From Verrucomicrobiales bacterium (GTDB lineage Bacteria > Verrucomicrobiota > Verrucomicrobiia > Verrucomicrobiales > Verrucomicrobiaceae): 53,977 nt of DNA. Within the stretch, counting starts at the first letter, position 1; every line of letters begins with the position of its first letter. The notes under the pieces were generated by a model. The model searched no databases and was not told where the DNA came from. It was given only the letters and a program-made list of their open reading frames with translations. Both the position numbers and the translations under genes were made by a program. Location: NCBI GenBank assembly GCA_003506995.1, contig DNXB01000044.1:1-53977 (forward strand). The letters run 5' to 3'. Shown piece after piece: positions 24,113-33,814 of the stretch.

Positions 24113-24133
24113 CCGTCATCGCTCCGCGTGACG
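24106..24133 (+). repeat. AAAGTAG edge plus hairpin after dxr
   Basis: AAAGTAG (24106-24112) contains the Lys and stop codons of dxr. Directly after it comes CGTCATCGCTCCGCGTGACG, a stem with one bulged T and a TCC loop. Same edge word as at 17350 and 42615. Confidence 0.65.
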
Positions 24134-24204
24134 AGCTTGGCGCTTTCTTCAACATTGAGGGTCTCGTTTTACGGAGATCAGCGGCTTCGACCATGCCCCA
24201 CGCT

Positions 24205-24223
24205 CATCTCGCGGAGCGAGATG
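24205..24223. repeat. Perfect 8-base hairpin CATCTCGC-GGA-GCGAGATG
   Basis: CATCTCGC and GCGAGATG around a GGA loop in the 159-base gap before the next gene. It is too far from a stop and lacks a T-run, so it is more likely a dispersed repeat than a terminator. Confidence 0.55.
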
Positions 24224-24271
24224 TCCACTATGCTCGCGCAATTTCAGCCGCTGCGTCACGTTTCAGCGCAC

Positions 24272-24916
24272 ATGAAACCCGCCCGCCTCTTTCTCGCTGT
24301 TCTCGTCGCATCCAGCTTTGCCAATGCCGCTGACTTGCCTCCGCAACTCGGCACGTTGGGCGAAAAACTCCTCGAAGAGACCTTTGCCGGCCCCGAAGTG
24401 CCCAAAGGCTGGAACGCGAACACCGGCTCGCTGCGCGTTGTCGATGGCACCCTGCGCGCCGCCGAGAAATCCAGCGACATGCACATCGGCGCGTTTCGTT
24501 ACCGTCTGCCGATGCAGGATTGTGCCGTGCAGATCGACTTCAAGCTCGGCGACGCCCGTGTCATCAACCTCGGTTTCGATCCGACACCGGGTGAGTTGAA
24601 GAAAAAGGGCCACCTGCTCTCCGTCGTCATCAGCAAAACCGGCTGGAGCCTCATTGAGCACAACGACAAGGCCAATCCTGAAAGCAAAACGAAGACGCAC
24701 GCCAAGGCCGAGACGGCTTTCGATCCTGCCACGACCTACACGCTGCTGCTGGAGTGCAAAGGCGACAACGTTGTGGCCCAGATCACCGGCAAAGAGCCGC
24801 TCAAGGCCACCGCCCCCGATTTCCACGTCAAAAAGCCCGGCCTCGTCTTCCGCATGGGCGGCAAGGACGGCCAGGAGGTCGCCTTCGACAATGTGAAGGT
24901 GTGGGCTTTGAAGTGA
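24272..24916 (+). CDS. Secreted beta-sandwich protein, DUF1080/laminin-G-like
   Basis: 214 residues with a signal peptide (MKPARLFLAVLVASSFANAAD). The mature part reads as a concanavalin-like beta sandwich: LEETFAGPEVPKGWNANTGS, LRVVDGTLRAAEKSSDMHIG, CAVQIDFKLGDARVINLGFD and VAFDNVKVWAL. That pattern (GTLRA..., then F..G ..IDFKL, then ..FDNVKVW) is what DUF1080 and laminin-G-like proteins of this phylum show. No catalytic residue assigned; sugar binding is a guess. Start at 24272, the first Met that gives a signal peptide. Confidence 0.75.
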   Translation: MKPARLFLAVLVASSFANAADLPPQLGTLGEKLLEETFAGPEVPKGWNANTGSLRVVDGTLRAAEKSSDMHIGAFRYRLPMQDCAVQIDFKLGDARVINLGFDPTPGELKKKGHLLSVVISKTGWSLIEHNDKANPESKTKTHAKAETAFDPATTYTLLLECKGDNVVAQITGKEPLKATAPDFHVKKPGLVFRMGGKDGQEVAFDNVKVWALK

Positions 24917-24978
24917 GGTGGCATCCTGAAGATTGACGTGCGTTCGATCTGAGGAAATAGTGCGCCAGCGGCGTACTC

Positions 24979-25249
24979 ATGATTCTTTTTCAAGAGCTTC
25001 CCACCTTCACCCGGGCAGGCAGCCGACCTGCTGCCCGACGATGAACTCTTCGCCCTCCAAGACCAGCTTCTCGAACATCCCGCCGCAGGAGACATCATCC
25101 CCGGCGGCAAACGTGGTGGCCTGCGCATCATTTATTTCTGGGTCACCCAGGCTGGGACGATCATCCTCTGCCGTGTTTATGCCAAGAATGAGCAGGAAGA
25201 CCTCGGGAAATCTGAAGTGCGCCAAATCCTCCAACAGCTTGATCCATGA
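24979..25249 (+). pseudogene. Broken RelE/HigB-type toxin gene (frameshift plus internal deletion)
   Basis: The frame from ATG 24979 gives MILFQELPTFTRAGSRPAARR and stops. One base further on, the frame continues DLLPDDELFALQDQLLEHPAAGDIIPGG, then KRGGLRIIYFWVTQAG and VYAKNEQEDLGKSEVRQIL to a TGA at 25247. Together they read as a HigB/RelE toxin. One extra base in the region of GGGCAGGCAGCC explains the shift. Family members normally have a stretch such as GTGGLRKxRW between IIPG and KRGGLR, which is missing here. The gene is therefore doubly damaged, while the antitoxin gene overlapping its end is intact. Confidence 0.8.
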
Positions 25250-25614
25250 AAACATCCGAGATTAACACCATCCATCGTGAAATCGCCGCCCTGCGCCGTG
25301 GTGCTTTGAAACCTGCGCGGGCCTGGAAAGTCGAGCGCCTGCCAGACGGAACAATCCGCCGCACGGCCCTGCATGAGACAAAAGCTCCTGCCACGAAAGC
25401 TCCGTCGGCGAAGAAACTGGCCGGAGAAGCCCGTGAAGCGCTCAAGATCACGCAGAAGGACTTCGCCACGCTGATCGGTGTCAGCGTTCGTACGTTGCAC
25501 CAATGGGAACAGGGACGGCGCAAGCCAACCGGAGCCGCCCTGGCGCTGCTGCGTATCGCCCGCAGCAGTCCTCGGGCCGTTTTGAAAGCATTGCACGGTG
25601 CCTCGGCGGCCTGA
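25246..25614 (+). CDS. HigA-type XRE antitoxin, intact, partner of the broken toxin
   Basis: 122 residues. A non-globular N-terminus (RRGALKPARAWKVERLPDG) is followed by an XRE helix-turn-helix at about residues 65-110: ALKITQKDFATLIGVSVRTL, then HQWEQGRRKPTGAALALL. This layout is common in antitoxins that follow HigB/RelE toxins. The start ATG overlaps the toxin stop (ATGA). With the toxin destroyed it is no longer needed for neutralising but may still bind its own promoter. Confidence 0.85.
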   Translation: MKTSEINTIHREIAALRRGALKPARAWKVERLPDGTIRRTALHETKAPATKAPSAKKLAGEAREALKITQKDFATLIGVSVRTLHQWEQGRRKPTGAALALLRIARSSPRAVLKALHGASAA

Positions 25615-25699
25615 GAATAAAAGCCTTCCAAAATCTCTCCAAAAATCCCCTCGCTCCTTGCGGCGGCATGCTACTCTCAGGGCGAACCCATCGTTCGCC

Positions 25700-28600
25700 A
25701 TGAAAACCACATTCAGCTTCGCGCTGCTGCCAGCCATGACGCTGGCGTTTGTCTCCGCCGCCGCCATTTCCACCGCAGCCCCCACCAAGGGCCGTACCGA
25801 CACACAAACACCGCCGCCGCAGGCTCTCGAAGCCACCATCAGCATCAATCCGGCGGAGCTTGCGCCGGAATCGACCATCGAGGTCGTGTTTCCGACGCCG
25901 ATGATCGCCAAAGAGCGCATCGGCAAGACCGAGCAAACCTCCCCGCTCATCGTCACGCCGGAACTTACCGGCACGTTTGAGTGGACCAGCACGCGCAGCG
26001 GGCATTTTCATCTCACCCAAGCACCCAAATTTGCCAGCAGTTATGATTTCAAGCTGCGCAGCGGCCTGACTGATCTTGCGGGCAAGCCGCTTTCCACGGA
26101 GACGCTTGATTCCGTTCAAAGCGCTCAATTCCGCATCATTGATCAGCATCCTCGCTGGTTCGATGACGATGCGCAGAACCGCAGTCCGCGTTTCCTGTTC
26201 GAGTTCAATGATGGCGTCACGCCTGCCGAAGCGGCGAAACACATCAGCTTTGTGTCCGAGTCGTCACCAAAGCCCATCGCGGCCAAGGTGCGGCATGCCA
26301 CTGGCAAGGATTTCACCCGCTGGAGCGCCGAGGCGCAGCCGACCTGGGCGGAGGAAATTTCCAAGGCCAAGCCGGCCGTGACCGACGACGCGCCTCGTCT
26401 CAGCGCCATCGTGGTGGAGCCGGTGTCGCCGCTCTCCATCGGCAAATGGAAGCTCGCCATCGCGGAAACGCTCGGCAACGCGTCGGGGCAAAATCAGCTC
26501 GCCACCGGCGACGAGATCACGCTCGGTGAGATCAAGCCCTTCGCCGTCACCCATGTCAGCGCCCACACGCCGTTCGACAGCGACTACTACCTCGAAATCG
26601 ACTTCAACAAGCGCCTGCTGCCGCCTTCGGATGAAGAAATGAAACCTGAGGAGCAGGCCGCCTTCGCGAAAAAACTCGCGGTGCTCATTCACATCGACCC
26701 CATTCCTGCGGGCGAGACGAAAGCCGAGGTTTATCACCGCACGCTGCGCATCAGCGGCAAGTTCCCGCTCAATCAGCCGCAAACCGTCACCGTCGATCCC
26801 ACGATGACTTCCGGCGATGGCATGGCGCTCGGCGCTCCGGTGAAAAACAGCGTCACCTTCATCCCGAACCCGCCCTACGTCGCCGCACCAGCCTTCATCA
26901 ATGCCCAGCTTGCCAAAGGCGCTGCCAATTACGAGTTCAGCGCCGCGAACGTGAGCCAGGTGCGTGTGCGAGCCAAGCGTCTCAATGGCCCCGATCTGCT
27001 CAAGGCGCTGGATCTTTACAGCGCCTACCAAACCGCCTACTACGGCAATGAGAAGCAAAAGGCCGCTTATAAGACGCAGTCCATCGACGCCTATCCCGGC
27101 ACGCAGGTGTTTGACCGCAGTTTCCCGATCACCAAGCCGCTCGATCAAAGCGAGATCGTGAAACTCAACTGGCGCGAAGTGCTCGGCGATCAAACCGCCG
27201 CGCCACTGTTCATCGAGATCGAAGGCACAGCCGCCGCCGGACTCACGCAGAAGGGCGTCATCACACAGTCGCTCGTGCAGTTCACCGACATCGGCATCAT
27301 GCAAAAGAGCAACGGCAAGGAAACGATGGTCTTCGTCACCTCGCTCGAAACCGGCAAGCCCGTGCCCGGCGTGCGTCTCACGCTGGTCGATGCCGATCTG
27401 AAACTCGTCGGCTACGGCGACACCGACGCCAGCGGCATCGCCACCGCGCCTGGAGCCACGCCAGCCTTCGTGCTCGCCGAAAAGAACGGCGACTGCGCCG
27501 TCATCGAGTGCGGCAACAGCGGCATCGGCGTGCCTTACGACATTTTGCAGGCTTACGAAAGTGTGTGGCAGGCACAGCGGCGCACCTTTGTCTTCTCTGA
27601 CCGTCCGCTCTACAAACCGGGCGACACCGCGCACTTCAAAGCGCACACGCGTCTCCTCATCGGCGACGATTTGAGTCTCGACCAAGCGCCTGCCGAAGGC
27701 CGTCTGGTGATTCGCGATCCACGTTACCGCGTCGTGCTCGACAAACCGGTCACGTTTACTGCCAGCGGTGCCTGGGCGGATGACGTCGTGCTCCCCACTG
27801 GTCCTGCGGGCTGGTACGATCTCTCGATCAATCTCAAGTCTCCCAATCCCAACAGCCAGGGCGACGATGGCGGCAGCCTGACCTTCCGCATCGACGATTA
27901 CAAGCCGAACTCCTTCGAGGTGAAGCTCGACACGAAAGAGATCAAGTTTGAGCCAGATCGCATCCAGCTCCCGCTCAGCGCGAACTACTACATGGGCAAG
28001 GCGCTCTCTGTGGCGAAGGTGCAGTGGAGCGCGAGTTCCCAGCGCGATTACCAGCCGCCGGAGACCTACCGTCAGTATCATTTTGGTGAAGCGCCCGCGT
28101 GGTCGCACTATGCGCAGGATCGCGATGCCGATGGCGATTACGCCGGGCACCACAACAACGATGAGGAAGACGAGTGGTTCGTGAACGGCGACCTGTACCT
28201 CGCCGACGACGGCACCGCCACGCTCGAAATGCCGCAGCCCCCTGCGGATCGTGCCGCGCTGCCGCAGCGTGTGCGCGTGAACGCCGAAGTCACTGACATC
28301 AACGAGCAGACGATCAGCTCCGCCGCCGAGTTCGAAGTTCCCGGCGCGAATTTCCTGCTCGGTCTCAAAGGCCCCGACTATTTCGGCACCGCAGGCAAGG
28401 CGCTCCAGCTTGAAGTCGTCGCGATTGATTCCAAAGGCGCTCCCGCGTCCGGCAACGTGCATGTCGATGTCAAAGTCGAGCGCCAGGAGTATCACACGCT
28501 CAAGATCGCCACCGCAGGCGGCGGCAGCACGACGAAGGACCAGGTCATCCTGCGTGAAGAACTGAAACAGAGCCTCGATTTGAAGCCAGCGACCGCCGGT

Positions 28601-31600
28601 TCGGCTCCTTCGGTCAGCATTCCGTTCACTCCCGCACGCGGCGGCGTTTATTTCGTCACGGCGGAAGCGGTGGATGCCAAAGGCACCAAAGTCATCTCGC
28701 GCATGCCGTTCTACGCGGTCGGCGGCAATGAATTCCCCTGGGCGATGGAAGATGGCAACCGCATGAACCTCCAGCCGGAGAAGACGAAACTCAAACCCGG
28801 CGAGGACGCCGTGATCGTGGTCAAAACGCCCATCGCCGGCACCGCGCTCGTCACCGTGGAGCGCAACAAGCTGCATCGTCAGTTTGTGACCGAACTCACG
28901 CTCGACAATCCGATCATCCGCATCCCCCTCGGCGAAAATGAGTTCCCGAATGTCTTCGTGTCCGTCATCGTCATTCGTGGCTCCGCCGCCAGCACGAAGC
29001 AGCACAAGATGCCCGAGTATCGCGTCGGCTATTGCGCCTTGAAGGTCGAATCCGATGCGAAGGAGCTGAAACTCGCCGTGAAGCCGGACCGCGAAGAAGT
29101 TCGTCCCGCTGAGGCCGTGAGCATCACCACCACGATCACCGATGCCAAAGGCGCGCCCGTCTCCGGCAGCGATGTCACGCTCTATGCCGTCGATGAAGGC
29201 GTGCTGAGCCTCATGAGCCACGAAACGCCTGATCCTTCGGCCTATTTCCATGCTGAACTGCCGCTCGCCATCGACAGCTTCACCTCCTTTGACAATCTGC
29301 TCTCCGAAGAACTCGCCGCGCGCCACCGTGGCAACAAAGGCTTCGTCGTCGGTGACAAAGGCGGCGACGGCAACGGCGCAAACGCCACCATTCGCAAAAA
29401 CTTCATCGTCACGCCTCTCTGGCTCGCCTCCGGCATCACCGATGCGCAGGGCAAGCTCACCGCCAGCGTCACCGCGCCGGACAATCTCACGCGCTACCGC
29501 ATCATGGCCGTCGCCGCGCACGGCGTGGATCGTTTTGGCAAGGGTGAGTCTGCCTTCAAGATCAACAAGCCGCTCATGATCGAGCCTGCCGTGCCGCGCT
29601 TCGCCCGCCTTGGCGATGAATTCCTCGTCAAAGCTGTCGTTCACAACACCACACCAAACGCGGGTGCAGTCGAGATCACGCTCGAACTCGATGGCAGCGC
29701 GAACTTCATCCAGGAGAAGCGCGATTTCATTCCCGCCTCGCTCAAAGCCGACACCGGTGGCAGCGCGAAGCAGCAGAAGGTCATCCTCCAGATCAAAGCC
29801 GGTGAAACCGCCGCCACCGCCTTCCCCGTGCAGTTTGTTCAGCTCGGCACCGCGAAGTGGAAATGGATCGCACGCGGCGTGAACTGGGCCGCAGAGGCCA
29901 GTGACGGCACTGAATCGACCTTCGAGGTGAATCATCCCGTGCCCGAACTGCGCTACGTCAGCTACACACGACTGAAGGCCGACGAACCCGTCGATAACCT
30001 CATCAAGAATGTGAATCCCGCATTGCTTGAAGGCGAAGGCTCGCTCTCGCTCGGCATCAGCAACAGCCGCCTCTACGAGGCCCGCGACGCGCTCGACTAC
30101 CTCTTGAAGTATCCTTACGGCTGCGTCGAGCAGACCACTTCGGCAACCATGCCTTGGCTCGCGCTTGGCAAATACGAGCCGCTGTTCCCCGATCAACTCG
30201 GCGGTGGCAAAGCGAAGCTCGTCATTCAATCCGGCGTGAACAAGCTCCTGCAAATGACCACTGACGAAGGCGGCCTCGCCTACTGGCCCGGCGGCACCGA
30301 ACCGACCTTCTGGGGCAGCGCCTACGGCGGTCTGCTGCTGCTGCGTGCGCGAGATCAAGGCGCGGACGTGCCTGCCGATGCCATCAACAAGCTCGTCGAA
30401 TACCTTTCCAAAAAGCTCCGTGGCCTCGAGGAGGAAAAAGACCTCTACAACATCACCGACTCCGCCCTGGCGCTCTACACGCTCGCCAAAGCCGGCAAAC
30501 CCGAGCCTGCGTATCAGAACCTGCTCTTTGGCAAGCGCGACAAGCTGCCTGAGATCGCCCGCCTTTACCTCGCGCTCTCGATGTGCATCAGCAACACGCC
30601 TGCCCAGCAGATCAAGGACACCCTCGGCTGGAAACCACCCGCGCCTCCAACGCCGCCGAAAACCGACAGCAAGGCCAAGGTCGCCGCTTCCAAACCCAAA
30701 TCGAAGTCCAAGACCGACACGAAGGCCAAAACGACCACTCCAGCACCTGCACCGGTGATTTGGAGCCACTGGGCCGGCAACGGCGCGAACAAAGCGCTGC
30801 GCTTGATCTGCTACACGCATCTCGGCCTCACCACCGACGCTGAAGCACTCGCCTTGTCGATCCTGCAATCCCGCAACGGTCGTGGCGAGTGGGGCAACAC
30901 CTTCACCAATGCTTGGACGCTCACCGCCTTGACAGCCTACGAGCGCAGTTTGAAGAAAGTCGGCGAGCCGTTGGCTGCCACCGGTCGCTGGGACACGCAA
31001 TCAGTGCCGCTGAACCTCACCGCCGGCTTCTCCAGCGCCCGTGTGAACTTCGCGCTCAATGAAGCGCTCAGCGCGAAGCCGCTCAGCGCAGAGCTTCCCG
31101 CCGGTCGCGAGATCTTCAGCCGCATCGAGGCCCGCAGCTTCCCGCCGCAGCGTGATTTCGCCGGAGAGAACAAAGGCTACGCCATCGAGCGCAGCTACGA
31201 GGAGCTGAACATGGACGGCTCCACCACCGGCACCGATGACCTCCGCGTCGGCGACATGGTCGTCGTCACCCTGAAGATCGAAATCGGCGGTGGTGATCGC
31301 TACCTCGCCATCGACGACTCCCTGCCCGCCGTCTTCGAGGCCATCAATCCTGAGTTCGGCACCCAAAGCGAACGTGAAGGCGACCAGCTCCCCGACGGCA
31401 CCCAGCCCTGGTTCTGCGACCACCGCGAGATCCGCACCGACCGCGCCCTGTTCTTCACCGACTACGCGCCCGCCAAAGGCAAGTTCAGCCTCCAATACCT
31501 CGCGAGAGTCATCGCCGAAGGCGACACCACCGCCCCGCCCGCAAGAATCGAAGCCATGTATCAACCCGACAAATACGGTCTCAGCCCGACGCAGCGCATC

Positions 31601-31642
31601 CGCACCTTGCCTTCTGCTGGCACCAAGGTGGCAGGGAAATAG
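25700..31642 (+). CDS. Bacterial alpha-2-macroglobulin family protein with thioester
   Basis: 1980 residues, exported (signal peptide about residues 1-27; no lipobox). Bacterial macroglobulins trap proteases: cleavage of a bait region exposes an internal thioester that binds the attacker. The thioester motif is YGCVEQTTSATMPWL, with Cys1475 and Gln1478, so it should be functional. MG2-type segments are visible (RRTFVFSDRPLYKPGDTAHF in the middle) and LWLASGITDAQGKLTASVTA opens the thioester part. A Lys/Pro/Ser-rich linker of about 40 residues (roughly 1645-1690; KSKSKTDTKAK) is inserted late in the thioester domain, unlike the usual compact helical toroid. The usual pbpC partner gene is absent. 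Start at 25700, where the signal peptide begins. Confidence 0.93.
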   Translation: MKTTFSFALLPAMTLAFVSAAAISTAAPTKGRTDTQTPPPQALEATISINPAELAPESTIEVVFPTPMIAKERIGKTEQTSPLIVTPELTGTFEWTSTRSGHFHLTQAPKFASSYDFKLRSGLTDLAGKPLSTETLDSVQSAQFRIIDQHPRWFDDDAQNRSPRFLFEFNDGVTPAEAAKHISFVSESSPKPIAAKVRHATGKDFTRWSAEAQPTWAEEISKAKPAVTDDAPRLSAIVVEPVSPLSIGKWKLAIAETLGNASGQNQLATGDEITLGEIKPFAVTHVSAHTPFDSDYYLEIDFNKRLLPPSDEEMKPEEQAAFAKKLAVLIHIDPIPAGETKAEVYHRTLRISGKFPLNQPQTVTVDPTMTSGDGMALGAPVKNSVTFIPNPPYVAAPAFINAQLAKGAANYEFSAANVSQVRVRAKRLNGPDLLKALDLYSAYQTAYYGNEKQKAAYKTQSIDAYPGTQVFDRSFPITKPLDQSEIVKLNWREVLGDQTAAPLFIEIEGTAAAGLTQKGVITQSLVQFTDIGIMQKSNGKETMVFVTSLETGKPVPGVRLTLVDADLKLVGYGDTDASGIATAPGATPAFVLAEKNGDCAVIECGNSGIGVPYDILQAYESVWQAQRRTFVFSDRPLYKPGDTAHFKAHTRLLIGDDLSLDQAPAEGRLVIRDPRYRVVLDKPVTFTASGAWADDVVLPTGPAGWYDLSINLKSPNPNSQGDDGGSLTFRIDDYKPNSFEVKLDTKEIKFEPDRIQLPLSANYYMGKALSVAKVQWSASSQRDYQPPETYRQYHFGEAPAWSHYAQDRDADGDYAGHHNNDEEDEWFVNGDLYLADDGTATLEMPQPPADRAALPQRVRVNAEVTDINEQTISSAAEFEVPGANFLLGLKGPDYFGTAGKALQLEVVAIDSKGAPASGNVHVDVKVERQEYHTLKIATAGGGSTTKDQVILREELKQSLDLKPATAGSAPSVSIPFTPARGGVYFVTAEAVDAKGTKVISRMPFYAVGGNEFPWAMEDGNRMNLQPEKTKLKPGEDAVIVVKTPIAGTALVTVERNKLHRQFVTELTLDNPIIRIPLGENEFPNVFVSVIVIRGSAASTKQHKMPEYRVGYCALKVESDAKELKLAVKPDREEVRPAEAVSITTTITDAKGAPVSGSDVTLYAVDEGVLSLMSHETPDPSAYFHAELPLAIDSFTSFDNLLSEELAARHRGNKGFVVGDKGGDGNGANATIRKNFIVTPLWLASGITDAQGKLTASVTAPDNLTRYRIMAVAAHGVDRFGKGESAFKINKPLMIEPAVPRFARLGDEFLVKAVVHNTTPNAGAVEITLELDGSANFIQEKRDFIPASLKADTGGSAKQQKVILQIKAGETAATAFPVQFVQLGTAKWKWIARGVNWAAEASDGTESTFEVNHPVPELRYVSYTRLKADEPVDNLIKNVNPALLEGEGSLSLGISNSRLYEARDALDYLLKYPYGCVEQTTSATMPWLALGKYEPLFPDQLGGGKAKLVIQSGVNKLLQMTTDEGGLAYWPGGTEPTFWGSAYGGLLLLRARDQGADVPADAINKLVEYLSKKLRGLEEEKDLYNITDSALALYTLAKAGKPEPAYQNLLFGKRDKLPEIARLYLALSMCISNTPAQQIKDTLGWKPPAPPTPPKTDSKAKVAASKPKSKSKTDTKAKTTTPAPAPVIWSHWAGNGANKALRLICYTHLGLTTDAEALALSILQSRNGRGEWGNTFTNAWTLTALTAYERSLKKVGEPLAATGRWDTQSVPLNLTAGFSSARVNFALNEALSAKPLSAELPAGREIFSRIEARSFPPQRDFAGENKGYAIERSYEELNMDGSTTGTDDLRVGDMVVVTLKIEIGGGDRYLAIDDSLPAVFEAINPEFGTQSEREGDQLPDGTQPWFCDHREIRTDRALFFTDYAPAKGKFSLQYLARVIAEGDTTAPPARIEAMYQPDKYGLSPTQRIRTLPSAGTKVAGK

Positions 31643-31798
31643 GGTTTGGTAACTATCGTGGGACATCTCCCGCCGACTTTCATGCCTCTCTTCCAACACA
31701 CGGTGCGCTGTAAACTCCCACCTGGCAACCGACCACAGGGAGATAGAGAGCCGCAGGCTGCCCCGCAGGGGTGAGCGGCGAGTCAATTGTCGGTTTTG

Positions 31799-32737
31799 CT
31801 AATACCCTTCCGTCGCGTCGCTGAAATTCCACGGGGCTTGGTAAGCCCCGGTGCGTTCTTTTTCGAGCTGGCGGACGAGGTCGTTGAGCAAGGCGGAGGC
31901 GCCGAAACGGTAGCGGCGGTTGTTCAGCCATTCGTCGCCGAGGGTTTCTTTGACGGCGATGAGGAAATGCAGCGCCTGCTTGGCGGTGCGGATGCCTCCG
32001 GCGGGTTTCATGGCGATGGGGACGCCGGTGGCGAGGAAGTGATCACGAATGGCCTCCAGCATGACCTGATTGTTGCCGAGCGTGGCGTTGGACGAGGTTT
32101 TACCGGTGCTGGTCTTGATGAAGTCGTTCGGACGAATCACCCGCATCGCCAGAAAGCTGGCGGCGCGGATGTTGTCGTAGGTTTCAAGTTCACTGACCTC
32201 CAAGATGACCTTCAGCGTCGTTTTGCCGCATGCCTCGACCACGGCGGCGATTTCATCCTGCATGCGGCCAAATTCTCCGTTGAGAAAAGCGCCACGATTG
32301 ATGACCATGTCGATTTCATCGGCCCCGTCGTTCACGGCGGCATGTACTTCCGCGAGGCGTGTCTTGAGCGGTGCCTGGCCGGAAGGGAAGGCGGTCGCAA
32401 CGGAGGCGATCTTCACTTTCGTGCCACCGACGTGCTTCTTCGCATGCTTCACCATCGCGGGATAGACGCAGACGGCGGCGGTGGAGGGAATGTCCCCGAC
32501 ATCATGCGGTGTGAGCGCTTTTTGGCACAGCGAAGCCACCTTGCCGGGTGTGTCCTTGCCTTCGAGCGTCGTCAAATCGACCATCGTGACAGCGAGACGC
32601 AAACCGAAGACCTTCGACTGCTTTTTGATGCTGCGGGTGGTGTATTTGGCGACGCGTTCCTCAACACCGACGTGATCGACCGTGCCGATCTCATCGAACA
32701 AGCGGCGGAGGCTGGCGGGCGCTTTGGCGGCGGGCAT
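31799..32737 (-). CDS. deoC: Deoxyribose-phosphate aldolase
   Basis: 312 residues, cytosolic class I aldolase that splits 2-deoxyribose 5-phosphate into acetaldehyde and glyceraldehyde 3-phosphate. Schiff-base lysine Lys208 in NDFIKTSTGKTS; other marks are DLTTLEGKDTPGKV, ADEIDMVINRGAF, KVILEVSELETYD and MKPAGGIRT. It is longer than the 259-residue Escherichia coli enzyme and closer to the longer type that includes human DERA. The 156 bases between it and the convergent macroglobulin gene hold short hairpins (CCCCGCAGGGG) but no clear terminator. Confidence 0.95.
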   Translation of the reverse strand: MPAAKAPASLRRLFDEIGTVDHVGVEERVAKYTTRSIKKQSKVFGLRLAVTMVDLTTLEGKDTPGKVASLCQKALTPHDVGDIPSTAAVCVYPAMVKHAKKHVGGTKVKIASVATAFPSGQAPLKTRLAEVHAAVNDGADEIDMVINRGAFLNGEFGRMQDEIAAVVEACGKTTLKVILEVSELETYDNIRAASFLAMRVIRPNDFIKTSTGKTSSNATLGNNQVMLEAIRDHFLATGVPIAMKPAGGIRTAKQALHFLIAVKETLGDEWLNNRRYRFGASALLNDLVRQLEKERTGAYQAPWNFSDATEGY

Positions 32738-32823
32738 GGCGATCTTTTACATGCGGAGCCGCCTGGCTGACAATCGCTAGTTTTGCGACTTGAAGCGCTG
32801 GCGGACTGGCGTTGCATGAGCGG

Positions 32824-33813
32824 ATGACAAAACTGCTGCACATGGCCATCGCGGGCACCGGCATTGCCGTGCCGGAGGCGGTGCTGACAGCGGCGGAGCT
32901 GGACCAGCGGCTCGGCCTGCCCGCGGGCGAGTCGCTGCGAGTCACGGGCGTGATGAAGCGGCACACCGCCGTGCTGGAAACGGCCGCGCAGCTCGCGGCG
33001 GCGGCGGCGCGGCAGGCATTGATGAACGCGGGCATGCGCTGGGAGGAGATCGACTGCCTGGTCTGCGCCTCGGCCACGATGGACCAGGCGCTGCCTTACA
33101 ACGCGGCCATGGTGCTCGCGGAACTGGCGCTGGGCACTCATCGTCTTGCCACGCTGGATGTGGGCGCGAGCTGCCTGTCGTTTTTGCAGGCGCTGGACCT
33201 CATGAGCTGCGCCATCGCCAGCGGGCGCTATCAAAACGTGGTCATCGTCTCGGCGGACATCTCCACCTTCACCACGGATTGCCGGAATTTGCGTGAGAAC
33301 GGCATCTTTGGCGACGGCGCGGCGGCGGCGGTGCTGCGGCGGAGTGAGGGTGCCTCCCGCATCCATGCCGCGCGCAGCATCACGCTGCCGGAGGGCGTGG
33401 CGTTTTGCCAGATCCGCTCCGGCGGCTCGCGGTTTCACCGGCGCGGCTTCCCGGAGCACTCGGAGGCGCTGTTTGAGATGCGCGGCAGACCACTGTTTGC
33501 GCTGGTGGCGCGGGAGCTGCCGGGCTTCGTCGATGCTCTGCTCGCCGAAGCCGGGGTGAAACGCGAGGAGCTGGCGCTGCTGATCCCGCATCAGGCCAGC
33601 AGACAGGCGCTCGATCATGTCGCGAAGATGCTGGGCTTTGACGACGGGCGCATGGTGGATGTGTTTGGCGAGTTTGGGAACCAGGTGGGCGCGTCATTGC
33701 CCACGGCGCTGCATTTCGCGATTCACCGGCACGGCTTGCAGCGCGGGCAAAAGGCGCTGCTGCTGGGCTCCGGCGCGGGCGTGTCCATCGGCGGCATTGT
33801 TTTCACCTACTGA
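32824..33813 (+). CDS. Beta-ketoacyl-ACP synthase III-like (GumO/OleA-like) condensing enzyme
   Basis: 330 residues, thiolase-fold condensing enzyme. The triad is present: Cys117 (DVGASCLSFL), His256 (LIPHQASRQA) and Asn286 (EFGNQVGASLP). It lacks the strict FabH core and resembles the branch used in specialised pathways, including GumO beside the xanthan genes and OleA in olefin synthesis. First gene of a seven-gene cluster; the next start is one base after its stop. It probably joins an acyl chain to an acyl-thioester or another nucleophile. Start at 32824 (MTKLLHM) chosen over 32812 for spacing; both are possible. Confidence 0.85.
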   Translation: MTKLLHMAIAGTGIAVPEAVLTAAELDQRLGLPAGESLRVTGVMKRHTAVLETAAQLAAAAARQALMNAGMRWEEIDCLVCASATMDQALPYNAAMVLAELALGTHRLATLDVGASCLSFLQALDLMSCAIASGRYQNVVIVSADISTFTTDCRNLRENGIFGDGAAAAVLRRSEGASRIHAARSITLPEGVAFCQIRSGGSRFHRRGFPEHSEALFEMRGRPLFALVARELPGFVDALLAEAGVKREELALLIPHQASRQALDHVAKMLGFDDGRMVDVFGEFGNQVGASLPTALHFAIHRHGLQRGQKALLLGSGAGVSIGGIVFTY

Positions 33814-33814
33814 C

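Noticed and set aside
26264..31000. 1578-residue open frame antisense to the macroglobulin gene
   Set aside because: Its frame mirrors the plus-strand codon bias; it has no recognisable domain or start signal, while the plus strand shows thioester and MG motifs.
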